A stretch of 64,000 bases of DNA from contig AP024676.1 of NCBI GenBank assembly GCA_025998955.1, positions 4,092,001 to 4,156,000 of the forward strand, given 5' to 3'. The notes under the pieces were generated by a model. It saw only the letters and a list, made by a program, of their open reading frames with translations, was not told where the DNA came from and made no database searches. The stretch comes from Candidatus Roseilinea sp. GTDB lineage: Bacteria; Chloroflexota; Anaerolineae; J036; Brachytrichaceae. The number at the start of each line of letters is the position of its first letter. The first letter of the stretch is position 1. Shown here in pieces: positions 27,165 through 36,124 of the stretch. The translations under genes and the position numbers were made by a program.

Positions 27165-28034
27165 ATGCGCATTACCAGCTTGACCAACCCACGCGTCAAA
27201 CACGTCGTCGCCTTGCGTGACAAACGCCAGCGCGATGAGGACGGCCTGATGTTGGTCGAGGGATTCGATCCGCTGACGCTGGCGCTTGATTGCGGCGTGC
27301 GCCCGCAGACGGTCTTCATCTGCCCGGAACTGTTCAAGCCGGCGCATCGCCCGAACGCGCACGACAACCTGCAATGGCGCGTGCGCGACACCGGCGCGGA
27401 GGTCATCGAAACCACGCGGCCGGTTTTCGAGAAGATGGCTTACCGCGACGGGCCAGACGGCTGGCTGGCCGTCGTGAAACGGCCGGACTTCTCCCTGAGC
27501 CGTTTGACAGCGGTGCAGCGCAGGGGCGAGACGGGCGAGGGCATGTCTCTGCAAAGGTCACCTGCTCCGCTGATCCTCGTGGCGGAGGCCGTGGAGAAGC
27601 CGGGCAATTTGGGCGCGATGCTGCGCACGTGCGACGCCGCCGGCGTGGATGCCTTCCTCTTCTGCGACCCCAAGGCCGACCTGACCAATCCCAACGTAGT
27701 GCGCGCATCGCAGGGCGCCCTGTTCAGCGTGCCGGTCGCCCAATGCGCCAGCGTCGAGGCCATCGCTTGGCTGCGCGAGCAGGGTATCCGCATCGTCGCG
27801 ACCACACCCAACCCCCTGCGCGGGCAATGGCCGATCAGCTACACCCAGTTCGATTTCACCCGGCCCTGCGCGATTGCGGTAGGCGAGGAGAAATACGGGC
27901 TGTCCAAGCTCTGGCTCGACCAAGCCGACGCCGCCGTGCGCATCCCGATGTACGGGCGCATCAACTCGTTGAACGTGGCAACGAGCGCAGCGCTGGTGAT
28001 CTACGAGGCGCTCAAGCAACGCGGCATGACCTAG
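27165..28034 (+). CDS. SpoU/TrmH-family RNA 2'-O-methyltransferase
   Basis: 289 residues. An N-terminal substrate-binding domain (ITSLTNPRVKHVVALRDKR) precedes the SPOUT knot with motif 1 VEKPGNLGAMLRTCDAAG, motif 2 IAVGEEKYGLS and motif 3 MYGRINSLNVATSAAL. Such enzymes methylate the ribose of 23S rRNA or tRNA; the exact site is unknown. The Arg in motif 1 and Asn in motif 3 are intact. No partner gene is nearby, and the MBL hydrolase is convergent. Confidence 0.88.
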   Translation: MRITSLTNPRVKHVVALRDKRQRDEDGLMLVEGFDPLTLALDCGVRPQTVFICPELFKPAHRPNAHDNLQWRVRDTGAEVIETTRPVFEKMAYRDGPDGWLAVVKRPDFSLSRLTAVQRRGETGEGMSLQRSPAPLILVAEAVEKPGNLGAMLRTCDAAGVDAFLFCDPKADLTNPNVVRASQGALFSVPVAQCASVEAIAWLREQGIRIVATTPNPLRGQWPISYTQFDFTRPCAIAVGEEKYGLSKLWLDQADAAVRIPMYGRINSLNVATSAALVIYEALKQRGMT

Positions 28035-28055
28035 GCCAGCGCACTTGCGCGCCGC

Positions 28056-29024
28056 TCACAGCAGAATCAATTCGCCGATCTTCGGCACGCGCACGCGACC
28101 GGGCATTGCCAGGCGCGTCCACTCCAACTGGGCGCGCGTCTGCCACGCCTCATCCGTCCAGCCGAAGCCGTCATCGCGCTCGTCCTCGTGGCCGCTCAAG
28201 TGCACCAGTAGCGTTTCGCGCGACGCCAAGGCACGCACGTTGGGCAACTGGGTATAGAAACAAGCATGGCTGGCCGGCCGATCCGGCGCGCCGGCAAAGC
28301 GCCAGGTGTTGCAATCAACACACAACACATCGGCATCGCGCGCCAGCGCCACCGCCGTTGCCTGCGCATCGGTCTGTGGATCGGTGATCCAGGCGTTAGT
28401 GTTGTCCATGTCCCAGAGCAGCACGGCCTTGTGTGTTGCAGTTTGGATGACGAAGCCAGCGCAGGCGGGCTGGTGGCGCGCGGGGTCATCGGCCGCAATA
28501 TCCGCGGTGTTGTGATGCAGCGTGATGGGCGTAATGCGTAGATCGGGCGCATCTATAGGCACGGGCTCGAGCGGAACACCGGCGCCGTCGAATCCCGGCG
28601 CAATGACTGGATCGGCAAAGGTGCGCCAAGCGTTGCTGTGCTCTTGCGTCATCCAACGCGCCGAGCCTTCACGACACCACGTTGGCACGCGCGTGAAAGG
28701 TTGGCCGCGCCGGATGCATGTGCGCATCCAGCCGACGCAAATGCGCCCAAGCTCAATGCAGTGATCGGCGTGCCAGTGGGTGAGCAGGATCCAGTCCAAC
28801 CGGGCGCGTTCGCCGCGCAGCAGTGGATTGGCAGCCAGGCTATCGGATACGCCGTGCCCACAGTCAATCAGCGCGTGAAAGACGGTCCGGCCGTCATCGT
28901 CCGTGCCGATCAGTGACATGGACGTGTTGGCGGCGCGCTCCGGACGGATGCAGCGTGGACAATCGCAACCGAATTCCCGCGGGAAGGCATTGTCGAGTCC
29001 GTTGATGGTGAGCGAGTAATGCAT
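28056..29024 (-). CDS. MBL-fold (PhnP-like) metallohydrolase
   Basis: 322 residues. The metal motif LLTHWHADHC (HxHxDH) is near residue 84, and other ligands include HHNTAD and DMDN. The N-terminus carries a CDCPRCIRPERAANTSMSL cysteine cluster like the zinc-binding loop of PhnP, which hydrolyses cyclic ribose phosphates. The family is broad, so a role as a phosphodiesterase is plausible only. It is convergent with the SpoU gene and divergent from the UxuA-like gene; the 105-nt gap holds no other signal I recognise. Confidence 0.75.
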   Translation of the reverse strand: MHYSLTINGLDNAFPREFGCDCPRCIRPERAANTSMSLIGTDDDGRTVFHALIDCGHGVSDSLAANPLLRGERARLDWILLTHWHADHCIELGRICVGWMRTCIRRGQPFTRVPTWCREGSARWMTQEHSNAWRTFADPVIAPGFDGAGVPLEPVPIDAPDLRITPITLHHNTADIAADDPARHQPACAGFVIQTATHKAVLLWDMDNTNAWITDPQTDAQATAVALARDADVLCVDCNTWRFAGAPDRPASHACFYTQLPNVRALASRETLLVHLSGHEDERDDGFGWTDEAWQTRAQLEWTRLAMPGRVRVPKIGELILL

Positions 29025-29129
29025 CGTAGGAAAGCAACAACCGAGCTCTATTTCACCCCAACAACGTTAAACACGGATGATGCGCGGATAAAGTCGCGCT
29101 ATTGCGATCTTCGTGATTCAATCCCCGAT

Positions 29130-30239
29130 ATGAAACTCGGCCTTGGACTCTACGGCAATATGCTCAACGCGGAGCACTTCCGCTTCGCCAAACAGTGCGG
29201 TGCGACGCATATCGTGGCTCACATCGTCGGTCACTTCAAGAAGCCGGACAGCGCGGCGCTCACCACCGAAGGCTCGCCGCTCTACGGCTTCGGCGTGAGC
29301 GACCCGGCGGATGGCACGTGGACCTACGAATGGTTTCGCGACCTGAAGGCGGCCATCAATGCAGAGGGGTTGGAACTGGAAGCCATCGAGAACTTCGAGC
29401 CGGCGCACTGGTACGACGTGCTGCTCGATGGCCCGCAGCGCGATGCGCAGATGGCCCATCTCAAGCAGATCATCCGCGATATGGGCCGGGTCGGCATCCC
29501 GATCATGGGCTACAACTTCAGCCTGGCCGGTGTGTGGGGGCGCGACCAGGGGCCGTTCGCGCGCGGCGGCGCCGTGTCGGTCGGTTATCACCACGCCGTC
29601 GAGACGCCGATCCCCAAGGGCATGGTGTGGAACATGGTGTACGACGTCGCGCAGTTCGACCCCGAGGGCAAACGCGGTGTGATTGAGCCGATCACGCAAG
29701 AGGAGCTCTGGGAGCGCTTCGCGCGCTTCTTGAACGAACTGCTGCCGGTGGCCGAAGAAGCCGGCGTGAAGCTGGCGCTGCATCCCGACGATCCGCCGCT
29801 GCCGACCTTGCGCGGCACGCCGCGCCTGGTGTATCGCTGGGACTTGTATCAGCGCGTGCTCGACCTCGTGCCGTCGCCCTACAACTCCATGGAGTTCTGC
29901 CTGGGCACGCTGGCCGAGATGAATGCAGCGTTGGGCGGCCGGGATGGCTTTGCCGATTTCTATGATATGGTGGATCGCTACAGCGCCACCGGTCGCATCG
30001 GCTACATCCACTTCCGCAACGTGCGTGGCCAAGCACCAGAATACGAAGAAGTGTTCGTGGACGAAGGGGACGTGGACATGATCGAGGTGCTGCGCATCTT
30101 GCACAGGAACGGCTTCGATGGCGTGCTCATTCCCGATCACACGCCGGCTATGAGCTGCGGTGCGCCCTGGCATGCCGGAATGGCTTTCGCACTGGGCTTC
30201 ATGAAGGCGGCGATCACGATGATCGAGCGGGGGAGCTGA
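29130..30239 (+). CDS. Mannonate dehydratase, UxuA (TIM-barrel) family
   Basis: 369 residues. Family motifs include GIPIMGYNFSLAGVWGR, LALHPDDPPLPTLRG, NSMEFCLGTL and IGYIHFRNVRG, which in UxuA form the Mn(II) site in a xylose-isomerase-like barrel. UxuA turns D-mannonate into 2-keto-3-deoxy-gluconate in hexuronate breakdown. ATG 29130 is preferred over an upstream start at 29019. Unrelated ManD-type mannonate dehydratase is encoded at 49106, so the genome carries two families for this kind of reaction. Exact substrate is inferred. Confidence 0.75.
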   Translation: MKLGLGLYGNMLNAEHFRFAKQCGATHIVAHIVGHFKKPDSAALTTEGSPLYGFGVSDPADGTWTYEWFRDLKAAINAEGLELEAIENFEPAHWYDVLLDGPQRDAQMAHLKQIIRDMGRVGIPIMGYNFSLAGVWGRDQGPFARGGAVSVGYHHAVETPIPKGMVWNMVYDVAQFDPEGKRGVIEPITQEELWERFARFLNELLPVAEEAGVKLALHPDDPPLPTLRGTPRLVYRWDLYQRVLDLVPSPYNSMEFCLGTLAEMNAALGGRDGFADFYDMVDRYSATGRIGYIHFRNVRGQAPEYEEVFVDEGDVDMIEVLRILHRNGFDGVLIPDHTPAMSCGAPWHAGMAFALGFMKAAITMIERGS

Positions 30240-30240
30240 A

Positions 30241-30338
30241 GAGTGTCGCGAGTGTCCATAGTGTCAGTCGCGAGTGTCCATAGTGTCATTGGTGTCATGA
30301 CACCAGCGACACCACTGACACCATTGACACCACCTACA
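30241..30338. repeat. Inverted (AGTGTC)/(GACACC) array at the end of the GH78 gene
   Basis: GAGTGTC/CATAGTGTC-type units turn into GACACCA-type units around the palindrome TGGTGTCATGACACCA. Spacing varies between 7 and 10 bp. The array could fold as a bidirectional 3' hairpin between the convergent UxuA-like and GH78 genes. Confidence 0.7.
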
Positions 30339-32948
30339 CTACCTGTCCACCGCGTACGTGCTCAGGAACCACGTCGGCGCGCTGCCCCAGCCATGCGAGA
30401 GCGACTTGCCGGGGTCGGCATCGGCGTCCCACGTCTCCCACCACGTCGTCGCACCGCGCTCGAGCAGATGGCCGTAATACAGCCTGATCAGCGCGATGCC
30501 CTCGTCCACGTGGCCGGTGCGCCCCAGCGCTTCGAGCACCCAGAACATACCGTATGGCTGCACGTTGGGCTGGGTTGGATCGTGCGAGATCAACTCGAGC
30601 AGCGCGTTGACGGTGTCGGTCACGCGTTCGCTGGGGACGACATCGTAGGCCAGCGGCCAGGCCTGGGCAAATAGCGTTGGCGGCGTCACCCGGCCTGCGA
30701 CGATCGAAGATCCATACCGCTTCTGCGCGGGCAGGTAGAGCAGATCGTTGATGCGCTCGCGCACCTGTGCCGCCCGCGCGCTCCACGCAGTCTCGAACGG
30801 CGCGTCGTTCACCCAGCCGGCCAGCGCAGCAGCGTCGCGCAGCGCGCCGTAATACATTGCGTTGACTGGCGCAGACTGGCCATACACAATCGGCATGTCC
30901 GAGCTGTAATGCGCGGCCCAGTCAATCAGGGCCGATTCCCACCATCGCCGCCGCGGGATGTCGAGCAGGCCGGTATCGGGATGTTCGAACGCGGCCAGGT
31001 TGGCCATCAACCGCTGCACGGCGGGATAGCATTCCGACAGGATGCTGCGATCGCCGGTGCGCTCGACATAGCGTCGCACGCTCTGCACCCAGAGCATGCC
31101 GTAGTCGTGCAGATAGCCGCCGGCATCTTCGTGCGTGGACAAGGACGCGCCGGGGCGCCGGCCCACCTGCTCGGCCATGAACAGGAGGCCGCGCCGCAAC
31201 AGCGCGTTGTCGCCGAACACAACTTCGTTGACGCGATCCACGATGAAGGCATCGCCCCACCACTGGCCGCGCTCGCGCCACGGATCGGCGTAGGCGTCGG
31301 TCATGTTGAGCATGGCCGTGTCGCGTCCCACGCGCCAGATCGCATTCAGCAAGGCGTCGGATGAAGCGAACATCACGCCGGCATTCACCGGATAGCGTTC
31401 CTCGATTACGCGCAATTCGCGCAGGTGGACAGGGGCATCACCCCAGACCGCGATCAACACATAGCGGCCGGCGCGGGCGTCAATCGTGCTGATGCGCCGC
31501 CGGGTCCCATCCAGCATCCACGAATCGGTCTGGTTCCACTCCGGATACAACGAGCCGAGATAGGGCAGCGGATGCCGGTCGCGCCAGAGGCGTTCGGACC
31601 AACCGATGTCAACGATCGCGCCATGCGCGCCATTCACCTGCGCTTCGATCCGGCCGTGCACCACGCGCCCTAGATCGAGCACGACAAAGCTCGGCGTCCG
31701 CCGGAAGGTGAGCGCATAACCCGCAGGCGTGGGCTCGACTGCGACGGCGCCGTCGTCGGTGCGGGGCCGGCTCAACAGCAGCCGGCGGCCGGCATGCGTC
31801 CCTTGCCGGATTACCCGTGCATCCGGGTCGAGCGGGATGCCGGAGATCAGCACCGGCCATCCATCCGGCGCGTTGCGCAGTAGAAGCGTGTGCCGTCCTG
31901 GCGGCACAGGCGCGCTCGCCCGGCGCACATCCGGATGCCAATCATCCCAAACAGTCCAGCTCAGGCGCCTGCCGTCCAGCTCCGCTTCCAGCGCGAGTGA
32001 GGCAGGCTGGACGCCGCTGGATGGATGAAACTGAACCAACGAATGCGCTGCCGGTTCGGGAACGGGCAATGTTTCGAGGATGAGTTGGGCAGCCTCGTTC
32101 AAGGAGAAGACGAACTGCTGCTCGCCCTTGGCGTCAGGGTGCAGCGTGACCAACGTTTGGCCGGGCGCAAGCACGCCGCGCTGCGCAACGCGGCCGTGAA
32201 CCGGGATTTCGGCGAGCATCGGGATGGTGCGCAACCGGTAACGCGCTGAGGGGTGCGGCCGTATCACGGGCGCAGGCCAGTGCGCGTCGTCGAAGTCAAG
32301 CTGAGTCCAGTCGGCCGGCAATTGGCTGAAATCGAGCATCTCGGTTGCGCCGATCAATTGCCAGGTGTGCACCGGCGAGGCGTCCGCATTCCAGGCGGGC
32401 GAGCGGATCGCCTTCCAATGCGTCCCGGTTTGTGTGATCGTACGGCGCCCCTGCGTGAGCCGCAACTGGAGCAACGGCTGCTCCGACTCCGAGCGTCGCA
32501 GGTTGGGCGACCATTGGACCAGCACGGCGATGACGTGCGGTCCGGTGGTGAGCGCGGGGATGACATACTCGTCATACTCGTGGATTCGTCGCGAGAACCG
32601 CGCCGGCCCGCGCCCAAGTCTGACGCCGTCCAGCCAGAGTTCGTAGCGCGTATCGGCGAAGACGGCTAGGCGCGCCTGGGCGATGGGTCGCTCGATCGTG
32701 AAGGTATGACGGAACAGCGCCACCTCGTGGGCGAGCGGTCGCTGGTGATGCGGCCAGATAGCCGACGTGCCGGCGAAAGCGTCGCCTTCGCCTGGGAACA
32801 CTTCTGAAGAAACAAGCTGCGGCGTCGCCGCTTCGAAGCGCGGCGAGGGTCGAACCGGCGTCGCCAGCACAGCTGCGATCAACGCGCATAGCAGCCTGAA
32901 TAGGAAGCGGAACAGAGGTCTCACCGTGAGCCAATCGTCGAACGACAT
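30339..32948 (-). CDS. GH78 alpha-L-rhamnosidase-like secreted enzyme
   Basis: 869 residues. A signal peptide lies at the N-terminus (FRFLFRLLCALIAAVLA). N-terminal beta-sandwich regions (RYELWLDGVRLGRGPARF is typical of Bac_rhamnosid_N) are followed by an (alpha/alpha)6 barrel with DPWRERGQWWGDAF, SSDMPIVYG, and YDVVPSERV, consistent with rhamnosidase motifs; the acidic general acid is expected in the DxxxRxQWxGDxxxD segment. It would remove rhamnose from glycans or glycosides outside the cell. The open frame continues far upstream opposite selA, but ATG 32948 or, better for the signal peptide, GTG 32924 is the real start. A TAGAAT overlaps the ATG, which favours GTG 32924. Confidence 0.82.
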   Translation of the reverse strand: MSFDDWLTVRPLFRFLFRLLCALIAAVLATPVRPSPRFEAATPQLVSSEVFPGEGDAFAGTSAIWPHHQRPLAHEVALFRHTFTIERPIAQARLAVFADTRYELWLDGVRLGRGPARFSRRIHEYDEYVIPALTTGPHVIAVLVQWSPNLRRSESEQPLLQLRLTQGRRTITQTGTHWKAIRSPAWNADASPVHTWQLIGATEMLDFSQLPADWTQLDFDDAHWPAPVIRPHPSARYRLRTIPMLAEIPVHGRVAQRGVLAPGQTLVTLHPDAKGEQQFVFSLNEAAQLILETLPVPEPAAHSLVQFHPSSGVQPASLALEAELDGRRLSWTVWDDWHPDVRRASAPVPPGRHTLLLRNAPDGWPVLISGIPLDPDARVIRQGTHAGRRLLLSRPRTDDGAVAVEPTPAGYALTFRRTPSFVVLDLGRVVHGRIEAQVNGAHGAIVDIGWSERLWRDRHPLPYLGSLYPEWNQTDSWMLDGTRRRISTIDARAGRYVLIAVWGDAPVHLRELRVIEERYPVNAGVMFASSDALLNAIWRVGRDTAMLNMTDAYADPWRERGQWWGDAFIVDRVNEVVFGDNALLRRGLLFMAEQVGRRPGASLSTHEDAGGYLHDYGMLWVQSVRRYVERTGDRSILSECYPAVQRLMANLAAFEHPDTGLLDIPRRRWWESALIDWAAHYSSDMPIVYGQSAPVNAMYYGALRDAAALAGWVNDAPFETAWSARAAQVRERINDLLYLPAQKRYGSSIVAGRVTPPTLFAQAWPLAYDVVPSERVTDTVNALLELISHDPTQPNVQPYGMFWVLEALGRTGHVDEGIALIRLYYGHLLERGATTWWETWDADADPGKSLSHGWGSAPTWFLSTYAVDR

Positions 32949-32977
32949 TCTAAACTTCGAGGCTGACGGCACCGCCC

Positions 32978-32983
32978 TATAAT
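32978..32983 (+). promoter_or_regulatory. TATAAT -10 box of selA, leaderless-type
   Basis: A perfect TATAAT lies 10 nt before the selA ATG, so transcription should start within a few bases of the start codon. No convincing -35 is seen. Confidence 0.55.
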
Positions 32984-32993
32984 CACGAACGCG

Positions 32994-34376
32994 ATGTCCG
33001 TGAACGACAGGCTGCGGCAGTTGCCGAGCGTCAACGAACTGCTCGCGCAAGCCAACGGGTTGGTGGAGGCCGAAGGACATCTGCGCGTAGTGCACGCGCT
33101 CCGTGAAGCGCTCGATCGCGCCCGCCAAGCCATTCGCAATGGTGCGCCGCTTCCCTCGCGCGACGAATTGATCGAGACGGCACGCGCCCTGCTGCAGGCA
33201 TCCACCTATGACCGCCCGCCGACGGTCGTCAACGCGACCGGCGTGATCCTCCACACCAACCTCGGTCGCGCGCCGCTCAGCCAGGCCGCACGAGAGGCGA
33301 TGCTGGCCGTCGGTCGCGACTACAGCCCGCTCGAATTCGACATGGTCACCGGCGAGCGCGGGCAGCGCGGTGAAGGGGCAGAGCGACTGCTGCGCCAGTT
33401 GACCGGCGCAGAGGCGGCGCTGGTCGTCAACAACTGTGCGGCCGCGACGGTGCTGATGCTGGCCGCGGTTGCCGCCGGCAAAGGCGTGGTGATCTCGCGC
33501 GGCCAACTGTTGGAGATCGGCGGCGGCTTTCGCATCCCCGAGATCATGGCACAAAGCGGGGCACACCTGATCGAGGTCGGCACGACCAACCGGACGCGCC
33601 TGGTGGACTACGAGCAGGCGATCCACGAAGTCGAAGGGCGCCCGCCGGGCATCGGCGCGATCTTGCGCGTCCACTCGTCCAACTTCAGGATGATCGGCTT
33701 CGTGGAGGAGGTGCGCATCGAAGACCTGGTCAAGCTTGGCGAGCGGTTCTCCGTTCCGGTGCTGGACGACCTGGGCAGTGGCGCGCTCGTGGACACGTCG
33801 CAGTTCGGCCTGCGGCGCGAGCCGATGCCACAAGATAGCCTGCGCGCCGGCGCGGCCATCGTGACCTTCAGCGGCGACAAGCTGTTGGGCGGGCCGCAAG
33901 CCGGCGTCATGCTGGGCCGGCGCGAGTGGATCGAGCGTTGCCGGCGGCATCCGCTGGCGCGCGCCTTCCGCGCCGACAAATTTACGCTGGCCGGGCTGAC
34001 GGCGACGCTGCTGCACTATGCGCGCGGAGAGGCGCAGCGCGAAGTGCCGGTGATCCGCATGCTGGCGATGTCCAAGGCAGAGGTCACGGCGCGCGCAGAG
34101 AAAGTGAGATCAGAGATCGGAGATTGGCTGCTGGCGAACGGATTGCGCGCCGAGCTGGTGGACGGCGAGAGCACGGTGGGCGGCGGGTCGTTGCCGGGCG
34201 AGACCCTGCCGACGACGCTGATCGCGCTCACATCGGACGTGCGCACGCCGCACGAGATCCTGGCCGGTTTGCGCACCCGCGGCGTGATCGCCCGCATTAG
34301 CGATGACCGCGTGACGCTCGACCTGCGCACCGTGCTGGATGACGCCGAGCTGGTGCAGCGCCTACGCTTCGTATAA
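32994..34376 (+). CDS. selA: L-seryl-tRNA(Sec) selenium transferase
   Basis: 460 residues, the normal size. The N-terminal domain (LRQLPSVNELL) is followed by a fold-type I PLP domain with NATGVILHTNLGRAPLS and the PLP lysine in FSGDKLLGGPQAG (Lys296, matching E. coli Lys295). SelA converts Ser-tRNA(Sec) to Sec-tRNA(Sec) using selenophosphate, so the organism probably makes selenoproteins; selB, selC and selD are not in the window. Residues about 371-378 (RSEIGDW) come from a short GAGATCG-type heptamer run. TATAAT lies 10 nt before the ATG. Confidence 0.93.
   Translation: MSVNDRLRQLPSVNELLAQANGLVEAEGHLRVVHALREALDRARQAIRNGAPLPSRDELIETARALLQASTYDRPPTVVNATGVILHTNLGRAPLSQAAREAMLAVGRDYSPLEFDMVTGERGQRGEGAERLLRQLTGAEAALVVNNCAAATVLMLAAVAAGKGVVISRGQLLEIGGGFRIPEIMAQSGAHLIEVGTTNRTRLVDYEQAIHEVEGRPPGIGAILRVHSSNFRMIGFVEEVRIEDLVKLGERFSVPVLDDLGSGALVDTSQFGLRREPMPQDSLRAGAAIVTFSGDKLLGGPQAGVMLGRREWIERCRRHPLARAFRADKFTLAGLTATLLHYARGEAQREVPVIRMLAMSKAEVTARAEKVRSEIGDWLLANGLRAELVDGESTVGGGSLPGETLPTTLIALTSDVRTPHEILAGLRTRGVIARISDDRVTLDLRTVLDDAELVQRLRFV
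34104..34128. repeat. Short heptamer run inside selA
   Basis: GAGATCA, GAGATCG, GAGATTG, with a following G, encode RSEIGDW in frame. It is short enough that native sequence cannot be fully excluded. Confidence 0.45.
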
Positions 34377-34384
34377 TCCCGCGC

Positions 34385-34735
34385 ATGAACGCCGAACGGT
34401 ACGCCGTGCTGTCCGAAGCGCTGGAGCGAATCGTCCACACGCTTGTGACGGAGTACCAGCCGGAGAAGATCATCCTCTTCGGCTCGATGGCCACAGGCGA
34501 CGTCGGCGAGTGGAGCGACATTGACCTGGCGATCATCAAAGACACGCCAAAGCGGTTCATTGACCGGCTGAAGGAGGTGGCTCGGCTGTGCCATGCAAAG
34601 GTGGCAGTGGATTACTTCATCTACACGCCGGCTGAGTTCGAACACATGATTGCCATCAGGCATCCTTTCGTTCGAGCAATTAACGAACAAGGCAAGGTGC
34701 TTTATGAGCGACGGAACGTCGCAACGGTGGCTTGA
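34385..34735 (+). CDS. mntA: Minimal nucleotidyltransferase (MntA-type antitoxin)
   Basis: 116 residues. The pol-beta nucleotidyltransferase motif is FGSMATGDVGEWSDIDLAI (GSx10DxD). In HepT-MntA systems this protein AMPylates a tyrosine of the HEPN toxin and blocks its RNase activity. A TATAAT at 34372-34377 lies 7 nt before the ATG, inside the selA end, so it has its own leaderless promoter. It overlaps the HEPN gene by 32 nt. Confidence 0.82.
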   Translation: MNAERYAVLSEALERIVHTLVTEYQPEKIILFGSMATGDVGEWSDIDLAIIKDTPKRFIDRLKEVARLCHAKVAVDYFIYTPAEFEHMIAIRHPFVRAINEQGKVLYERRNVATVA

Positions 34736-35105
34736 TTATGCTGCCAGGGATTTAGCTGTCGCCAAACTCACCCGCGAAGAAGGATTCACAGCGCATGCAT
34801 GCTTCTGCGCTCAGCAGTGTGCTGAGAAATCACTGAAGGCGTATTTGATTGCAACGCGAGAGGACTTTCCACGCATTCACCGGCTTCAAGAGCTGCTGGC
34901 GTATTGCGCGCTCGAGAGCGAAGACTTCTCGCAATTTCAGGAAGCATGCGAAGATCTAGATCAGTACTACACCTTGACCCGGTATCCTGGCAGCGCACCT
35001 GATGTTGGATCAGACACAATTCCGACAGCAGAAGAGACTCGGGAAGCCATTGAAGCTGCTGAGCAAATCTTGCGTTTCGTCACTCACAAACTAGGCAACT
35101 CCTGA
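34704..35105 (+). CDS. hepT: HEPN-domain protein (HepT-type toxin)
   Basis: 133 residues. The HEPN fold is seen in WLDYAARDLAVAKLTREE and HACFCAQQCAEKSLKAYLI, with the REDFPRIH segment matching the Rx4-6H RNase motif. It pairs with the MntA-type gene, which it overlaps, as in type VII toxin-antitoxin modules. ATG 34704 is chosen over an upstream start at 34650. AT content is higher than in its neighbours, which fits a transferred module. Whether this pair is an active toxin-antitoxin or a regulatory HEPN-MNT pair is not known. Confidence 0.78.
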   Translation: MSDGTSQRWLDYAARDLAVAKLTREEGFTAHACFCAQQCAEKSLKAYLIATREDFPRIHRLQELLAYCALESEDFSQFQEACEDLDQYYTLTRYPGSAPDVGSDTIPTAEETREAIEAAEQILRFVTHKLGNS

Positions 35106-35131
35106 AACCTCTCAGTCACTATTCGTTGACA

Positions 35132-35842
35132 TCAAAACAGCGCCAACTGATCCCCGGCATCCCCGCCCTTGGCAACCGGTAACGCTTCGCCCGCAGCGAA
35201 CTTGTGTGCCCAGCGCGTCGGCTCCGGCAGACGATAGCCTCGCACGCATTGCATCACGAAGCTCACCGCATGCGCGACATCTATCAGATGACCAGGAGAG
35301 ACGAAGAGCGGGTTGGCGCGTTCGCGCGTCCGCAGGACGGCGCCGATCACCTGGTTCGTCTGGGGGTCAATCAGCGCGCTCGTGTCGCCGGCGTTCGGCC
35401 CAGGTTCTTCGAAGGCGCCGTAGAGCCTGGACTTACCGACGCCGATGGTCGGCCGCTCCAGCCATAGCCCCATCTGCGAGGCGATGCCGATGCCCCGCGG
35501 GTGCGCGATACCCTGCCCGTCGAACATGACGAGGTCGGGCTTGTGCTGAAGCCGCTGCCAAGCGGCGAGGACGGCCGGCCCTTCGCGAAAGGCGAGCAGT
35601 CCGGGGATGTAGGGGAAGACGAGCGGCGCGTCTGCGGTCACCCCCTCGATCGGCGTCATCTCGGGATAGCGGAGGACGACGATGGCAGCATGCGCGCGCT
35701 CGTCGGTCAGGCTCACGTCCACGCCACCGACGGTGCGCACTTCGCGGCCGTCCCACTGCAACACGAGTCGCTCGCGCAACCGCGCCTGGACCTGAATCGC
35801 CTGCTCCGGCTCGAGCGACCACGCATGCAGTTCCTTGGCCAT
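35132..35842 (-). CDS. nfi: Endonuclease V
   Basis: 236 residues. Catalytic acids are visible in GGVDVS (first Asp), FPYIPGLLAFREGP (Glu) and MFDGQGIAHPRGIGIA (second Asp), with the wedge tyrosine in PYIPG. It nicks DNA near deaminated bases such as inosine. I chose ATG 35842 (MAKELHAW); an ATG 3 codons upstream is also possible. It points away from serS, and the intervening 330 nt hold the T-box leader. Confidence 0.93.
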   Translation of the reverse strand: MAKELHAWSLEPEQAIQVQARLRERLVLQWDGREVRTVGGVDVSLTDERAHAAIVVLRYPEMTPIEGVTADAPLVFPYIPGLLAFREGPAVLAAWQRLQHKPDLVMFDGQGIAHPRGIGIASQMGLWLERPTIGVGKSRLYGAFEEPGPNAGDTSALIDPQTNQVIGAVLRTRERANPLFVSPGHLIDVAHAVSFVMQCVRGYRLPEPTRWAHKFAAGEALPVAKGGDAGDQLALF

Positions 35843-36020
35843 GACTCGCATGATAGCGGCCTTTTCGATTAGAATTTCGTCATCGGCGACGACGCGAGAC
35901 GCGCGCCTGATGCGCTTTCAGAGAGCCGATGGCCGGTGTGAATCGGCAGCGCCAAGGACTGCGCTTCCACTCGCAGAGCTTCCTGCGATGAGCAGGACGG
36001 GAGTTCCCGTTAACGAACAT

Positions 36021-36105
36021 GAGAGATTAGGGACTAGGGATTGGAGATTGGAGATTGGTGGTAGCCGGCCGCCGATCTCTAATCTCTCGATCTCCAATCT
36101 CTAAT
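36021..36105. repeat. Inverted heptamer array inside the serS T-box leader
   Basis: GAGATTAG, GGACTAG, GGATTGGA, GATTGGA, GATTGG units, a centre TGGTAGCCGGCCGCC, then GATCTCTAATCTCTCGATCTCCAATCTCTAAT inverted units. The arms can form a long hairpin where T-box leaders usually have stem III. Confidence 0.85.
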
Positions 36106-36124
36106 GAAGTCAGGTGGCACCACG

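Noticed and set aside
32949-34016. Long open frame extending the GH78 gene opposite selA
   Set aside because: It is antisense to a conserved selA gene and has no signal or homology. A signal peptide and the start at 32948 or 32924 define the real N-terminus.
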